64,000 bases of DNA from Klenkia sesuvii (GTDB lineage Bacteria; Actinomycetota; Actinomycetes; Mycobacteriales; Geodermatophilaceae). The stretch's first letter is position 1. Every line of letters begins with the position of its first letter. Under the pieces are notes generated by a model. The model was not told the DNA's origin, ran no database searches, and saw nothing but the letters and a program-made list of their open reading frames with translations. Positions 50,654 to 59,438 of the stretch are shown here, piece by piece. A program made the translations under genes and the position numbers. The DNA is taken from NCBI RefSeq assembly GCF_037083825.1, contig NZ_JBAPLU010000022.1, forward strand, positions 13,193-77,192. Direction: 5' to 3'.

Positions 50654-51009
50654 TTCGGGGTCTCGACCTCGACCACCTCGCGGGCGACCGTCGTCCGCAC
50701 CTCGGCCTCGCCGGGCACCCAGGTGGTGGCCAGGCGGACGCGCTCGCTGGGGACGGACCGGACGGTCACCACCGGCTCGTCGGCGTACAGCGTCAGCCAC
50801 CGGCTGGCCGTGGCCGGACCGCGCGGCACGGAGGAGGTGTCGGTCGCGGGTCCCATCTCCACCCGCACGCGTTGACGGCTGACCTGCACGGGGACGAGGA
50901 CCTCCTCGGTGATCGTCTCCACCACCAGGCGCGCGCGGCCGACGGGGATGACCTCGGTGCCGACGTCCAGGCGTTCCTCGGCGCGGGTGACGGCGTGCTC
51001 ACCTGGCAT
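50650..51009 (-). CDS. DUF2382 (YsnF/AvaK-like) stress protein
   Basis: 119 residues. RAEERLDVGTEVIPVGRARLV...VPVQVSRQRVRVEMGPA and SERVRLATTWVPGEAEV are the repeated beta segments of DUF2382. It lacks the PRC barrel of its neighbour and may be a duplicated C-terminal half. The family is tied to stress or dormancy responses; biochemical role unknown. It is 76 bp downstream of the PRC-DUF2382 gene on the same strand. Confidence 0.85.
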   Translation of the reverse strand: MPGEHAVTRAEERLDVGTEVIPVGRARLVVETITEEVLVPVQVSRQRVRVEMGPATDTSSVPRGPATASRWLTLYADEPVVTVRSVPSERVRLATTWVPGEAEVRTTVAREVVEVETPN

Positions 51010-51085
51010 GACGTGCTCCGATCGACGTGCCGGTGCCGGCAGGGACGGTGCCGGGGTGGGCGGGCGCCCACCCCGGCCGGACTCG

Positions 51086-52027
51086 TCAGCGACGGGTGTC
51101 GCGACGACCGTCCTCCACCTGCTCGATCTCCTCGTGCGCGACCTGGGCGTTCACCTGCTGCTCCTCGGTGACGGTCTCGGTGCCCAGCCGGACCCGCTCG
51201 ACGGGCACGGTCTCCTTGTCCACCACGGGCCGCTCGGCGTGCAGCGTGACCTCGTGCTCCTCCTCCGACAGCGCCGGGCCGTCGAGGGCGTCACCGCGGT
51301 TGGCGTCGGTGATCGGCTCGCGTTCGATGCGCACCTCCTCGCGGGAGACCGGCACGCTGCGGGTCACGTTCTCGGTCACGACGTGCTTGCGCAGGCGGGC
51401 GCGGCCGACCTCGGTGGCCTCGGTGCCCACGGACAGCCGCTCCTCGGAGCGGGTCATGGCGTCGTCCGTCGTCGGACCCGACGTGTCGCGACCGACCGTG
51501 CCGGCGTCGTTGCGGGTGCCTGTCAGGGTGCTGTCGTCGTGGTCGCCTGCCCGAGCGGTGTGCTGCCCGCGGTCGTTAAGGTCGTCCCCGAGGCGGGCGG
51601 TGCCGCCGGCGGTGTGGTTGCCGCGGTCGTCGAGGTCCGTGCCGATGCCGCCTGCCGCACCCGGGGCGCGGTCGGTGTCGGTCGTGCGGCCCTGGTCGCC
51701 GACCATGCCGGTGCCGTCGCCGACGCCGTAGTAGGCGTAGAGCTCGCTCTCCTCGCTGGGGGAGAGGTGGCCGTCGGCCTCGATGGAGGGCGCGTCCTTG
51801 ACCATGGCCTTGGCGTAGGGGACCCGCAGCGAGTCACCGCTGAGCTCGGCCTCCCGGAGCGGGACGAAGGTCTCGCGGGTGCCGAACAGGCCGGTCTTCA
51901 CGGTGGCCCACTCAGGGCGGCCGCTCTGGTCGTCGAGGTAGACCTCGCTGACCGATCCCAGCTTGTCGCCGTCGGAGTCGACGGCGGTGCTGCCGATGAG
52001 GGTGTCGATGTCGCGCTCGGTGATCAC
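51086..52027 (-). CDS. PRC-barrel and DUF2382 protein
   Basis: 313 residues from the GTG at 52027 with AGGAG seven bases upstream. Residues 1-~85 form a PRC barrel (IGSTAVDSDGDKLGSVSEVY, FVPLREAELSGDSLRVPY). A Gly/Asp/Thr-rich linker (~95-190) follows, then DUF2382 (RSEERLSVGTEATEVGRARL, VPVSREEVRIEREP, ETVPVERVRLGTETV). This architecture is common in radiation- and desiccation-tolerant actinobacteria and is thought to be stress-related. A sigma-B-like promoter may lie 160-185 bp upstream. Confidence 0.88.
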   Translation of the reverse strand: MITERDIDTLIGSTAVDSDGDKLGSVSEVYLDDQSGRPEWATVKTGLFGTRETFVPLREAELSGDSLRVPYAKAMVKDAPSIEADGHLSPSEESELYAYYGVGDGTGMVGDQGRTTDTDRAPGAAGGIGTDLDDRGNHTAGGTARLGDDLNDRGQHTARAGDHDDSTLTGTRNDAGTVGRDTSGPTTDDAMTRSEERLSVGTEATEVGRARLRKHVVTENVTRSVPVSREEVRIEREPITDANRGDALDGPALSEEEHEVTLHAERPVVDKETVPVERVRLGTETVTEEQQVNAQVAHEEIEQVEDGRRDTRR

Positions 52028-52186
52028 GTGTGTCTCCTGCCGGTAGGCGGTGCAGACGGATCCCCGCGTGCTCCGGTCGGCCGGTCGGGCTGCCGGGCAG
52101 AGCGGGGGAAGGGACCTGGCGGCCCACCGCGTGGTCTGGAGCGGGACGGCCAGGAACGAGCACGGAGGCACTGCCCTGCCCCGTGC

Positions 52187-52211
52187 CCACCCCAAACGAC
52201 ACGCCGGAAAC
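52187..52211 (-). promoter_or_regulatory. Possible sigma-B-type promoter
   Basis: On the minus strand GTTT is followed after 15 bases by GGGTGG, resembling the GTTT-N14-16-GGGTA stress-sigma consensus. It is 160 bp from the PRC-DUF2382 start; the second box is imperfect. Confidence 0.3.
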
Positions 52212-52307
52212 TTCCTCCCGAACCGGTTCCGCGCCCACCGTCCGCCCGCTCGGCGTCGCGGCCGGCCCCCACCTTCGCGACCCCCCTGATCGACGCCGGC
52301 CCGGAGG

Positions 52308-53129
52308 TCAGCCCTGGGCGAGCTCGGCGATGTGCTGGGTGTCGCGCCAGCCCTGCAGCCGCGACTCGTAGTCCTTCGTCGCGATGCCCAGCGGGGCGGT
52401 GCCGAAGAAGACCCGTAGCGGCGGGGTGTCCATGTCCACGAGCTGGAGGACCGCAGCCGCGGACGCCTCGGGGTCACCCGGGGTGGAGACCCGGGCCGTG
52501 CGCTGCTCGGCGGCCTTGACCCGGAACTCGTCGTAGGCCGGGTTCGGGGTGGCGTGCTTGGCCGAGGCACCGGGCCAGTCGGTGTCGAACCCGCCGGGCT
52601 CGATCAGCGTGACGTGGACGCCGAAGTCGGCGACCTCGGCGGCCAGCGCCTGCGAGAAGCCCTCGAGCGCCCACTTCGACGCGTTGTAGATGCCGATGTT
52701 CGGGAACGCCGAGATGCCGCCGATGCTCGACACCTGCAGGACATGGCCCGAGCCCTGCTCGCGCAGGAACGGCAGCGCGGCCTGGGTGACCCAGAGCGCG
52801 CCGAACACGTTGGTCTCGAACTGGGCGCGGGCCTCGGCCTCCGAGACCTCCTCGACCATCCCGAACTGGCCGTAGCCGGCGTTGTTCACCACGACGTCGA
52901 GCCGGCCGAAGTGGGCGTGCGCCCGCTCGACCGCGGCGAACACCGCCGTCCGGTCGTCGACGTCGAGCTGGACCGGGAGCACGCGGTCGCCGAAGCGGGC
53001 GACGACGTCCTCCAGCGAGGCGGTGTCGCGGACGGTGGCGGCGACGGAGTCCCCGCGCTCGAGGGCGGCGATGGTCCAGGCGCGGCCGAAACCGCGGGAG
53101 GCGCCGGTGAGGAACCAGGTCTTGGGCAT
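52308..53129 (-). CDS. Short-chain dehydrogenase/reductase
   Basis: 273 residues from the ATG at 53129. TGASRGFGRAWT (residues 8-19) binds NAD(P), NNAG is in the VVVNNAGYGQFG block, and the catalytic Ser, Tyr and Lys are in QVSSIGGISAFPNIGIYNASKWALEG (cited as motif only). The classical SDR with a substrate loop containing PGGFDTDW is the type often annotated as oxidoreductase of unknown substrate. A perfect hairpin covers its start codon. Confidence 0.9.
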   Translation of the reverse strand: MPKTWFLTGASRGFGRAWTIAALERGDSVAATVRDTASLEDVVARFGDRVLPVQLDVDDRTAVFAAVERAHAHFGRLDVVVNNAGYGQFGMVEEVSEAEARAQFETNVFGALWVTQAALPFLREQGSGHVLQVSSIGGISAFPNIGIYNASKWALEGFSQALAAEVADFGVHVTLIEPGGFDTDWPGASAKHATPNPAYDEFRVKAAEQRTARVSTPGDPEASAAAVLQLVDMDTPPLRVFFGTAPLGIATKDYESRLQGWRDTQHIAELAQG

Positions 53130-53160
53130 GCCGGGGCCAGCGCGGGCCGGCCCCGGCATG
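53127..53160 (-). terminator. Hairpin ending the upstream gene and covering the SDR start codon
   Basis: CATGCCGGGGCC (53127-53138) and its exact complement (53149-53160) form a 12-bp stem with a 10-base loop. It starts seven bases after the channel-protein stop and includes the SDR ATG. Confidence 0.65.
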
Positions 53161-53166
53161 TTCCCG

Positions 53167-54462
53167 TCAGCGGCGGTCGTCGTCCGGGGGCGGGGTGTCG
53201 TCGCTGATCCGCGGCAGCTGCGCCGTGCCGGGCTCGTCGGAGCTGGGGGGCTCCTCGACCGGCACCGGCGGTCGGTCGTAGGCCTGCTGCGGGTCGGGGG
53301 CCGCACCGCCCGACCACGGCTGCGGCTGCCCGTACTGCTCGCCGTACTGCTGGTCCCCGTACTGCTGCCCGTCGTGCGGCTGCTCGCCGTGCTGCTCGGG
53401 GTACTGCTGGTCAGCGGCTCCGTAGGCCGTGGCACCGGCCTGGGGGTACCCCTGTGCCGGGTGCTGCGGCTCGGGGTGCTGCTGCCCCGGGTGCTGCGCG
53501 CCGGGGGCGTCGAACACCTGGGTGGGCTGGTACCCCTGCTCGGCCTGCCCGTAGGCGACCGGCGCGGCCGCCTGCTGCTGGGCCGCCTGCTGCTGGGCCG
53601 CACGCTCGGCGGCGGCCCGCTCGGCCGCCATCCGCTCGGCCTCGGCCTGCTGCGCGCGCTGCCGTTCGGCCTCGACCCGCTCGGCCTCCTGGCGGGCGCG
53701 CGCGGCGGCTTCCTGCTCCTCACGGGCGCGCCGGGCCTCGGCGGCGATCCGGTCGCCCTCGGCCTTGAGCACCTCGGACGCCGGCCGGGCCTGCTCGGCC
53801 TCGCGTCGCATGTTCGGGGCCTCGGACTCGACCTTGGCCAGGGCGTTCTCCCAGCGCTGGCGCATGGGGACGATGCCGCCGCCGCCCACGGCGACGACGA
53901 CGACGCCGACGACCGCGACGAGCACGGCGTAGAGCACCGCGTTGACCACGTTCTGGGCGATCTCGAGCTGGTTCAGCGCCGCGATGACGCCCAGGGCCAG
54001 CACCACGGTCGAGGCGGCGGTGGCCAGCGTGCGGGCGTAGGACAGCGAGCCCAGGGCGTTCTGCACGACCAGCTTGACCGCGGCGGCGATGGCCGCGGCG
54101 ATCACCAGGATGAGGATCGCGACGAAGACCTTCGGGAGGTAGCCGATGATCGCCGCGAGGTAGTCGCTGATCGGGTTCTGCCCGAACACCCCGAACGCGG
54201 TGGAGAGCACGAAGAGCATCACCGCGTAGAACACGATCTTCGCCAGCACCTGCGAGGCGTCGTACTGCGAACCGGACAGCAGCTTGCGGATGCCGCCCCG
54301 CTCGACGGCCCGGTCGAACCCGACCTTCTCGAGCACCTTCACCAGGAGCTTCTCCAGCGCCTTGGCGATGAACCACCCGACCACGAGGATGATCGCGGCG
54401 AGCAGGAGCTTGGGCACGAACGACACGACGTCGCCCAGTGCGTTGCGGACCGAGTCGCCCAT
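53167..54462 (-). CDS. CmpX/MscS-TM-like membrane protein with coiled coil and Gln-rich tail
   Basis: 431 residues from the ATG at 54462, GGAGG eight bases upstream. Residues ~15-230 contain four or five hydrophobic helices with the conserved TM-helix repeats of MscS-like channel relatives (LLLAAIILVVGWFIAKALE; LPKVFVAILILVIAAAIAAA). Residues ~240-310 are a Glu/Ala/Arg coiled coil. The last ~115 residues are Gln/Tyr/Pro-rich and disordered (QQYGDQQYGEQYGQPQ). A pore of unknown gating, or a membrane-organising protein; the MscS beta domain is absent. Confidence 0.75.
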   Translation of the reverse strand: MGDSVRNALGDVVSFVPKLLLAAIILVVGWFIAKALEKLLVKVLEKVGFDRAVERGGIRKLLSGSQYDASQVLAKIVFYAVMLFVLSTAFGVFGQNPISDYLAAIIGYLPKVFVAILILVIAAAIAAAVKLVVQNALGSLSYARTLATAASTVVLALGVIAALNQLEIAQNVVNAVLYAVLVAVVGVVVVAVGGGGIVPMRQRWENALAKVESEAPNMRREAEQARPASEVLKAEGDRIAAEARRAREEQEAAARARQEAERVEAERQRAQQAEAERMAAERAAAERAAQQQAAQQQAAAPVAYGQAEQGYQPTQVFDAPGAQHPGQQHPEPQHPAQGYPQAGATAYGAADQQYPEQHGEQPHDGQQYGDQQYGEQYGQPQPWSGGAAPDPQQAYDRPPVPVEEPPSSDEPGTAQLPRISDDTPPPDDDRR

Positions 54463-54698
54463 GGTGTGGACCTCCGAGATCGACGGCGTGCCCCGGTCAC
54501 GATGCCCGAACTCGGCCGACCCCACCCGTCGAGATCCCAGGAACCCGATCCAGGTTGCTCCGGTGGACATCTTCCTGGCCGTCGGCCCCGCCGAGCAGGC
54601 CGGCGCGGTGCTCGGCGCGCTCGGCCAGGTCGCGACCACCACCGGCTGAGCGGTCGGCCCGCGTCGGGGGCGGCCAGGTCGCTGCTCGCCCAGTGCGC

Positions 54699-54737
54699 AG
54701 CCAGGCCGGTCATCCGTGCGGGATGACCGGCCTGGCT
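54699..54737 (-). terminator. Strong hairpin terminator of the molybdenum hydroxylase operon
   Basis: Perfect 17-bp arms 54699-54715 and 54721-54737 enclose a 5-base loop, 20 bp after the coxG-like stop. Confidence 0.85.
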
Positions 54738-54756
54738 CAGCGGTCGAGGAGCAGGA

Positions 54757-55458
54757 TCAGCGGCGGCGACCCAGGAGGTAGCCGACCAGCACGCCGAGCA
54801 GCGTGAGCGCGGCGCCGCCCGCGGCGGCCACGGCCAGCTCGGCCGGGGCGGAACCGACCGCGGACGGCGCGGCCGGGGCGGCGAAGCGCACCGGGGCCGA
54901 CTCCGTCGAGCTGCCCGCCGAGGTGCTCTGCGGGGTCGACCCGCCGTGCACCGCGGTGTCGCTGACCGCCGCGGCCGAGGGGGTGACGTCGGCGTTGGCC
55001 GGCGCCGCGGCGGCAGGGGCCTTGCCGGTCAGCTCGGCGTCGATGGCGGAGAAGAACTGGCCGGCCAGCCGCTTGGCGACACCGGTGATCATGCGCTGGC
55101 CCACGCCGGCCACCGCACCGCCCACGACGGCGTCGGCGTCGTAGGTGAGCTTGGTACCGCCGTCGACGGCCTCCAGCGTGATCGGCACGGTGGCGCGCAC
55201 CGAGCCGGGCCCGCCCGAGCCCGAGGCGTGCATGACGTAGCGGGTGGGCTCGGTCTTGTCGGTCAGCTTCACCTCGCCGGCGTAGACACCACGGATGGCG
55301 CCGACCCCGACCGAGACGGTCATGGCGTACTCGTCCTCCCCGGTGCGCTCCAGCCCCTGGCAGCCGGGGATGGTGCGGGCCAGCACGGCCGGGTCGGTGA
55401 TTGCCGCCCAGACCTTCTCCGGGGGAGCGGACAGGGTGGCGGTGCCGTCGAGCTTCAC
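54757..55458 (-). CDS. CoxG-like SRPBCC protein with C-terminal membrane anchor
   Basis: 233 residues with a GTG start overlapping the large-subunit stop. Residues 1-~150 are the CoxG/SRPBCC fold (LDGTATLSAPPEKVWAAITD, ARTIPGCQGLERTGEDEY, the GAVAGVGQRMI region). An Ala/Ser/Thr linker leads to one transmembrane helix ending GYLLGRRR. In CO dehydrogenase CoxG tethers the enzyme to the membrane. Here it likely anchors the hydroxylase near the electron-transport chain. Confidence 0.88.
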   Translation of the reverse strand: MKLDGTATLSAPPEKVWAAITDPAVLARTIPGCQGLERTGEDEYAMTVSVGVGAIRGVYAGEVKLTDKTEPTRYVMHASGSGGPGSVRATVPITLEAVDGGTKLTYDADAVVGGAVAGVGQRMITGVAKRLAGQFFSAIDAELTGKAPAAAAPANADVTPSAAAVSDTAVHGGSTPQSTSAGSSTESAPVRFAAPAAPSAVGSAPAELAVAAAGGAALTLLGVLVGYLLGRRR

Positions 55459-57863
55459 GCGGTGGCTCCAGTCGGTGAGGGGACGCGCTCGGCGTCGGGG
55501 TTGCGGACCAGGTCGTAGAGCTCGGTGGGGGAGATGGGCATCGCCGCGATGCGGCGGCCCACGGCGTCCTCGATGGCCGAGGCGATGCACGCCGTGCCGG
55601 GGATGACGCCGGCCTCGCCGGCGCCCTTGAGCCCCAGCGGGTTCAGCGGGGACGGGGTCTCCTGGTGGTCGATGACCACGTCGGGGACCTCGCTGGCGTA
55701 GGGCATGAGGAAGTCCATGAACGAGGCGTTCTGCAGCTGGCCGTCGGCGTCGTAGGCCATCCGCTCGTACAGCGCGCCGCCGACGCCCTGGGCCACCCCG
55801 CCGTGGACCTGGCCCTCGACGATCATCGGGTTCACGATGTTCCCGCAGTCGTGCACCACGGCGTAGTCGACCACGTCGATCTCCCAGGTGGTCGGGTCGA
55901 TCTCGACCACGGCGGCGTGCGCGCCGGAGGCGAAGGTCGACCGGATCGGGGAGTAGTAGTCGACGTGCTCCAGGCCGGGGGCGTCGCCGACGGCGACCGG
56001 CGGCTTGGAGTCGTCGCCGGGCCCGGCGAACTGGGTGGCCTGCCGGGCGGCCTCGTCGAAGGCGTAGCGCAGCGGGTTGGACAGGACGGCGACCGTGCGC
56101 AGCGGGATGGACGCGCCCGGCGTCCCCTTGACCTGCACCAGGCCCTCGTCGATCTCGAGGTCGTCGACGTCGGCCTCGAGCACGTCGGCGGCGATGCGCA
56201 GCGCCTTCGCCCGCACGCCGCGGGCGGCCAGCGCGATGGCGTTGCCGCTCATGACCGCGGCGCGGGAGGCGAAGGTGCCCACCGCGTAGCCGAAGCGCCG
56301 GGTGTCGCCGGTGGTGACCTCGACGTCCTCGATCGGCACGCCGAGCTCGTGCGCCACGATCTGGGCGAACGCGGTCTCGTGGCCCTGGCCCTGCGACGTG
56401 AGGCCGGTGGAGACCAGCACCTTGCCGCTGCCGAGCACCTGCACGTGCCCGCCCTCGTAGGGGCCGGGGCCGGTGCCCTCGACGTACATGGCCATGCCGA
56501 TGCCCAGCTGCTTGCCCCGCGCGGCGGCCTCGGCGCGGCGCTCCTCGGCCCTGTCCCAGCCGACCAGGGCGATCAGCTTGTCGAGCAGGCCCTCGTAGTT
56601 GCCCGAGTCGTAGATGACCGGCCGGCCGTCCTGGAACGTCAGGTGGTGGTCGTAGGGGAACTGGTCGGGCTGGATGAGGTTGCGCCGGCGCACCTCGGCC
56701 CGGTCCAGGCCGAGGTCCTGGGCGATGCGGTCCATCGTCCGCTCCATGGCGTAGCAGCCCTGGGGCCGGCCCGCGCCGCGGTAGGGCGTGACGATGACGG
56801 TGTTGGTGTAGACGCTGTCGATGCGCACCCGGTAGACGGGGATCGCGTACGGGCCGACCAGCTGGGTGGCGGTCACGATCGGCACGATGATCCCGTAGGG
56901 GGTGTACGCGCCGTTGTCGTGCCAGCCGCGGACGTCGAGCGCGGTGACCCGGCCCTCGTCGTCGTAGCCGACGGTGATCTCCTGCCGCTGCTCGCGCTCG
57001 TGCGCCGAGGAGATGAAGTGCTCGCGGCGGTCCTCGGCCCAGTGCACCGGCTGGCCCAGCGCGATGGCGGCCATAGGCACCAGCAGCTCCTCGGGCCACG
57101 GGTGCACGATCTTCACGCCGAACCCACCGCCGACGTCGGGCGCCACGACCTCGACCTTCTCCAGCGACAGCTGGAGCTTGGCCGCGATCGCCGCGCGCAC
57201 CGACGTCGAGGCCTGGGTGGAGGTGTGCACCCGCAGCGACGAGTCGTCGTGGTTCCACACCGCGTGCACGCCCTTGCCCTCCATCGGCATGCAGGCGCTG
57301 CGCTCGATGTACTGGGTGAAGCTCAGCGTGTGCGCCGACGCGGCCAGGGCCGCCTCGACGTCGCCGGTCTCCTGGTGGTGCCGGGCGGCGACGTTGTCGG
57401 GGACGTCGCTGTGGACGCTGTGCACCGCTTCCCGAGCTGCGTCGACGCCGACGACCACCGGCAGCTCCTCGTAGGAGACGGCGATGCGGTCGCAGACGTC
57501 CTCGGCGATGTACCGGTCGGTGGCGACGACCATGACCACGGCCTCGCCCACGTGCTGGACGACGTCGCGGGCCAGCGGGAAGCCGGTGCGCGGCGCGGTC
57601 AGCTGGGGGTGCGGGATGAGCACGGGCAGCGGCTCGGCCATCGGGCCGACGAGGTCGTCGTAGGTGTAGACGGCGACGACGCCCTCGACGTCCAGCGCTG
57701 CGTCGACGTCGATGTCGACGATGCGGGCGTGCGCGTACGGGCTGCGCACGAACGCCGCGGCCAGGGCGCCGTGGCCGATGTCGTCGGTGTAGCGGCCCCG
57801 GCCGGTGATCAGCCGGAGGTCCTCGCGCCGGCGAACCGGCTCGCCGAACAGCTTGGTGGTCAC
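55455..57863 (-). CDS. Molybdopterin hydroxylase large subunit (CoxL/XdhA family, not true CODH)
   Basis: 802 residues from the GTG overlapping the small-subunit stop. Moco and substrate motifs include PDVGGGFGVKI, TPYRGAGRPQG near 361, and the catalytic Glu750 in LKGAGEAGVIPG. The CODH form-I signature AYRCSFR is replaced by YRGAGR, so there is no Cu-binding Cys; it is a form-II/xanthine-dehydrogenase-like hydroxylase. It probably hydroxylates a nitrogen heterocycle. The adjacent purine/pyrimidine permease and shared regulon motif support that, but the substrate is not determined. Confidence 0.9.
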   Translation of the reverse strand: MTTKLFGEPVRRREDLRLITGRGRYTDDIGHGALAAAFVRSPYAHARIVDIDVDAALDVEGVVAVYTYDDLVGPMAEPLPVLIPHPQLTAPRTGFPLARDVVQHVGEAVVMVVATDRYIAEDVCDRIAVSYEELPVVVGVDAAREAVHSVHSDVPDNVAARHHQETGDVEAALAASAHTLSFTQYIERSACMPMEGKGVHAVWNHDDSSLRVHTSTQASTSVRAAIAAKLQLSLEKVEVVAPDVGGGFGVKIVHPWPEELLVPMAAIALGQPVHWAEDRREHFISSAHEREQRQEITVGYDDEGRVTALDVRGWHDNGAYTPYGIIVPIVTATQLVGPYAIPVYRVRIDSVYTNTVIVTPYRGAGRPQGCYAMERTMDRIAQDLGLDRAEVRRRNLIQPDQFPYDHHLTFQDGRPVIYDSGNYEGLLDKLIALVGWDRAEERRAEAAARGKQLGIGMAMYVEGTGPGPYEGGHVQVLGSGKVLVSTGLTSQGQGHETAFAQIVAHELGVPIEDVEVTTGDTRRFGYAVGTFASRAAVMSGNAIALAARGVRAKALRIAADVLEADVDDLEIDEGLVQVKGTPGASIPLRTVAVLSNPLRYAFDEAARQATQFAGPGDDSKPPVAVGDAPGLEHVDYYSPIRSTFASGAHAAVVEIDPTTWEIDVVDYAVVHDCGNIVNPMIVEGQVHGGVAQGVGGALYERMAYDADGQLQNASFMDFLMPYASEVPDVVIDHQETPSPLNPLGLKGAGEAGVIPGTACIASAIEDAVGRRIAAMPISPTELYDLVRNPDAERVPSPTGATA

Positions 57864-58378
57864 TCGGCGGCCTCCTTCATGAGCCCGGCGGCGCGCCGGC
57901 AGGCCTTCTTGATGTTGGCGTAGCCGGTGCACCGGCAGAGGTTGCCGCCGACGATCTCGTCCACCTCGTCGTCGGTGATGTCGGTCGAGGGGTCCCGCGC
58001 CTCGAGGCCGGCGGCCATGGTCATGAGGAACCCGGGGGTGCAGAACCCGCACTGCAGGGCGTGGCACTCGCGGAACGCCTCCTGGACCGGGTGCAGGATC
58101 TGGCCGCCCTGGCCGTCCTCCCGTGCCAGGCCCTCGACCGTGGTGACCTCCGTGCCGTCGACCTGCACGGCGAGCACCAGGCACGACCGCACCGGGGTGC
58201 CGTCGACCAGCACGGTGCACGCACCGCACACCCCGTGCTCGCAGCCGACGTGGGTGCCGGTCAGCTGCAGGTCGTGGCGGAGGGCGTCGGACAGCAGCCG
58301 GCGCACCGGCACGGTGGTTTCACGTGGCACACCGTTGACGGTGACGGTGATGGCCCGTTCGGTGGAGACGTCGGTCAT
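57860..58378 (-). CDS. Molybdopterin hydroxylase [2Fe-2S] small subunit (CoxS type)
   Basis: 172 residues, ATG overlapping the CoxM stop. The plant-ferredoxin-type cluster is GCEHGVCGACTVLVDG and the C-terminal four-helix cluster is CGFCTPGF...GNLCRCTGY. It carries electrons from Moco to FAD. All eight cysteine ligands are present. Confidence 0.95.
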   Translation of the reverse strand: MTDVSTERAITVTVNGVPRETTVPVRRLLSDALRHDLQLTGTHVGCEHGVCGACTVLVDGTPVRSCLVLAVQVDGTEVTTVEGLAREDGQGGQILHPVQEAFRECHALQCGFCTPGFLMTMAAGLEARDPSTDITDDEVDEIVGGNLCRCTGYANIKKACRRAAGLMKEAAE

Positions 58379-59250
58379 CGGTCTGCGGCCTCCTTCGCGG
58401 CGCGGGCGAGCGTGCGTTCGGTGAGGACGCCGACCAGCAGCCGGCGGTAGTCCGCGCTGGCGTGCAGGTCGCCGTCCGGGTCGACGAGCGAGCGGGCGAG
58501 GTCGCCGGCGGCGGCCCAGTCGGCCTCGGCGACCGGGCGACCGGCGACGGCCTCGGTGAGGTCGTGCACCTCGGGCACGAGCCCGACGGAGATGTAGGCC
58601 GCCCGGGCCGAGACGACCCTCGAGTCCTCGTCGAGGGTCACGGTGACGCCCGCACCGCAGACGGCGTAGTCGCCCTTGCGGCGGGAAACCTCCTCGAAGG
58701 CGGTCCCCGAGCGCGGCGGCAGTGCGGGGAAGAAGGCGTCGGTGACGACGGCGGGGCTGTGCACCGAGGTCTCCAGCGGGCCGACGAAGAAGTCGGCCCA
58801 GTCGATGGCCGAGGAGCCCTCCGGCGTCGCGACGGTGACGGAGCCACCGGTCAGCGCCAGCACCGAGGTCATCTCGCCGGAGGGGTCGGCGTGCGCGATG
58901 GAACCGACGGTCGTGCCGCGGTTGCGGATCGCGGGGTGGGCGACGTTCGACGTCGCGCGGGCCAGCAGCGGCTGCACCTGCGCGGCCTCGGCGTGGTGCA
59001 GCAGCTGGGCGTGCCGCACGAGGGCCCCCACCCGGACCCCGGCGCCGTCCCCGGAGGGGGTGACGTCGACGGTGTCGAGGCCGGGCACCTTGTTGATGTC
59101 CACCAGCGTGGCCGGGGAGGCCAGGCGCATGGACAGCAGCGGGAGCAACGACTGCCCACCGGCCAGCACCTTGGCGCCCTCCTCGGAGAGGAGGGCCAGG
59201 GCCTCGTCGAGCGAGGTGGGGTCGGCGTAGCCGAACGGGGCGGGCTTCAC
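58375..59250 (-). CDS. Molybdopterin hydroxylase FAD-binding medium subunit (CoxM type)
   Basis: 291 residues from the GTG at 59250 with GAGGAG five bases upstream. FAD-binding motifs are AGGQSLLPLL (near 33-42) and NRGTTVGSIAHADP; the C-terminal CO-deh-flav domain follows. First gene of the M-S-L-G operon; every junction overlaps by four bases. Regulon site 4 lies 66-82 bp upstream. Confidence 0.95.
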   Translation of the reverse strand: MKPAPFGYADPTSLDEALALLSEEGAKVLAGGQSLLPLLSMRLASPATLVDINKVPGLDTVDVTPSGDGAGVRVGALVRHAQLLHHAEAAQVQPLLARATSNVAHPAIRNRGTTVGSIAHADPSGEMTSVLALTGGSVTVATPEGSSAIDWADFFVGPLETSVHSPAVVTDAFFPALPPRSGTAFEEVSRRKGDYAVCGAGVTVTLDEDSRVVSARAAYISVGLVPEVHDLTEAVAGRPVAEADWAAAGDLARSLVDPDGDLHASADYRRLLVGVLTERTLARAAKEAADR

Positions 59251-59315
59251 GCGGCTCCTCGGGTGGTCGCAACCGGACCCCCACGACTCTGGCACCGGGA
59301 CGACGGGGGCGGAAG

Positions 59316-59332
59316 TACCTCAGCGCTAAAAC
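59316..59332 (-). promoter_or_regulatory. Regulon motif, site 4 (molybdenum hydroxylase operon)
   Basis: TACCTCAGCGCTAAAAC. The surrounding GCGGAAG on the left and CTT on the right are shared with site 5, so the similarity extends to about 26 bp. Confidence 0.75.
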
Positions 59333-59369
59333 TTATCGAGCCCGTCGGGCGGTGGGCGGGACGACGAAC

Positions 59370-59414
59370 GCCGGCCTCCGCGGAGCGCAGGTGAGTGCGT
59401 CCGCGGGGGCCGGC
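59370..59414 (-). terminator. Hairpin terminator of the permease gene
   Basis: Arms GCCGGCCTCCGCGGA (59370-59384) and TCCGCGGGGGCCGGC (59400-59414) match 14 of 15, 25 bp after the permease stop. It separates the permease from the hydroxylase operon, so each has its own motif-bearing promoter. Confidence 0.7.
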
Positions 59415-59438
59415 GAGGTCGTGGTCGGTGCTGTCGGT

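Noticed and set aside
54757..59250. True carbon monoxide dehydrogenase operon
   Set aside because: Gene order fits, but the large subunit lacks the AYRCSFR Cys motif required for the Cu-Mo centre.
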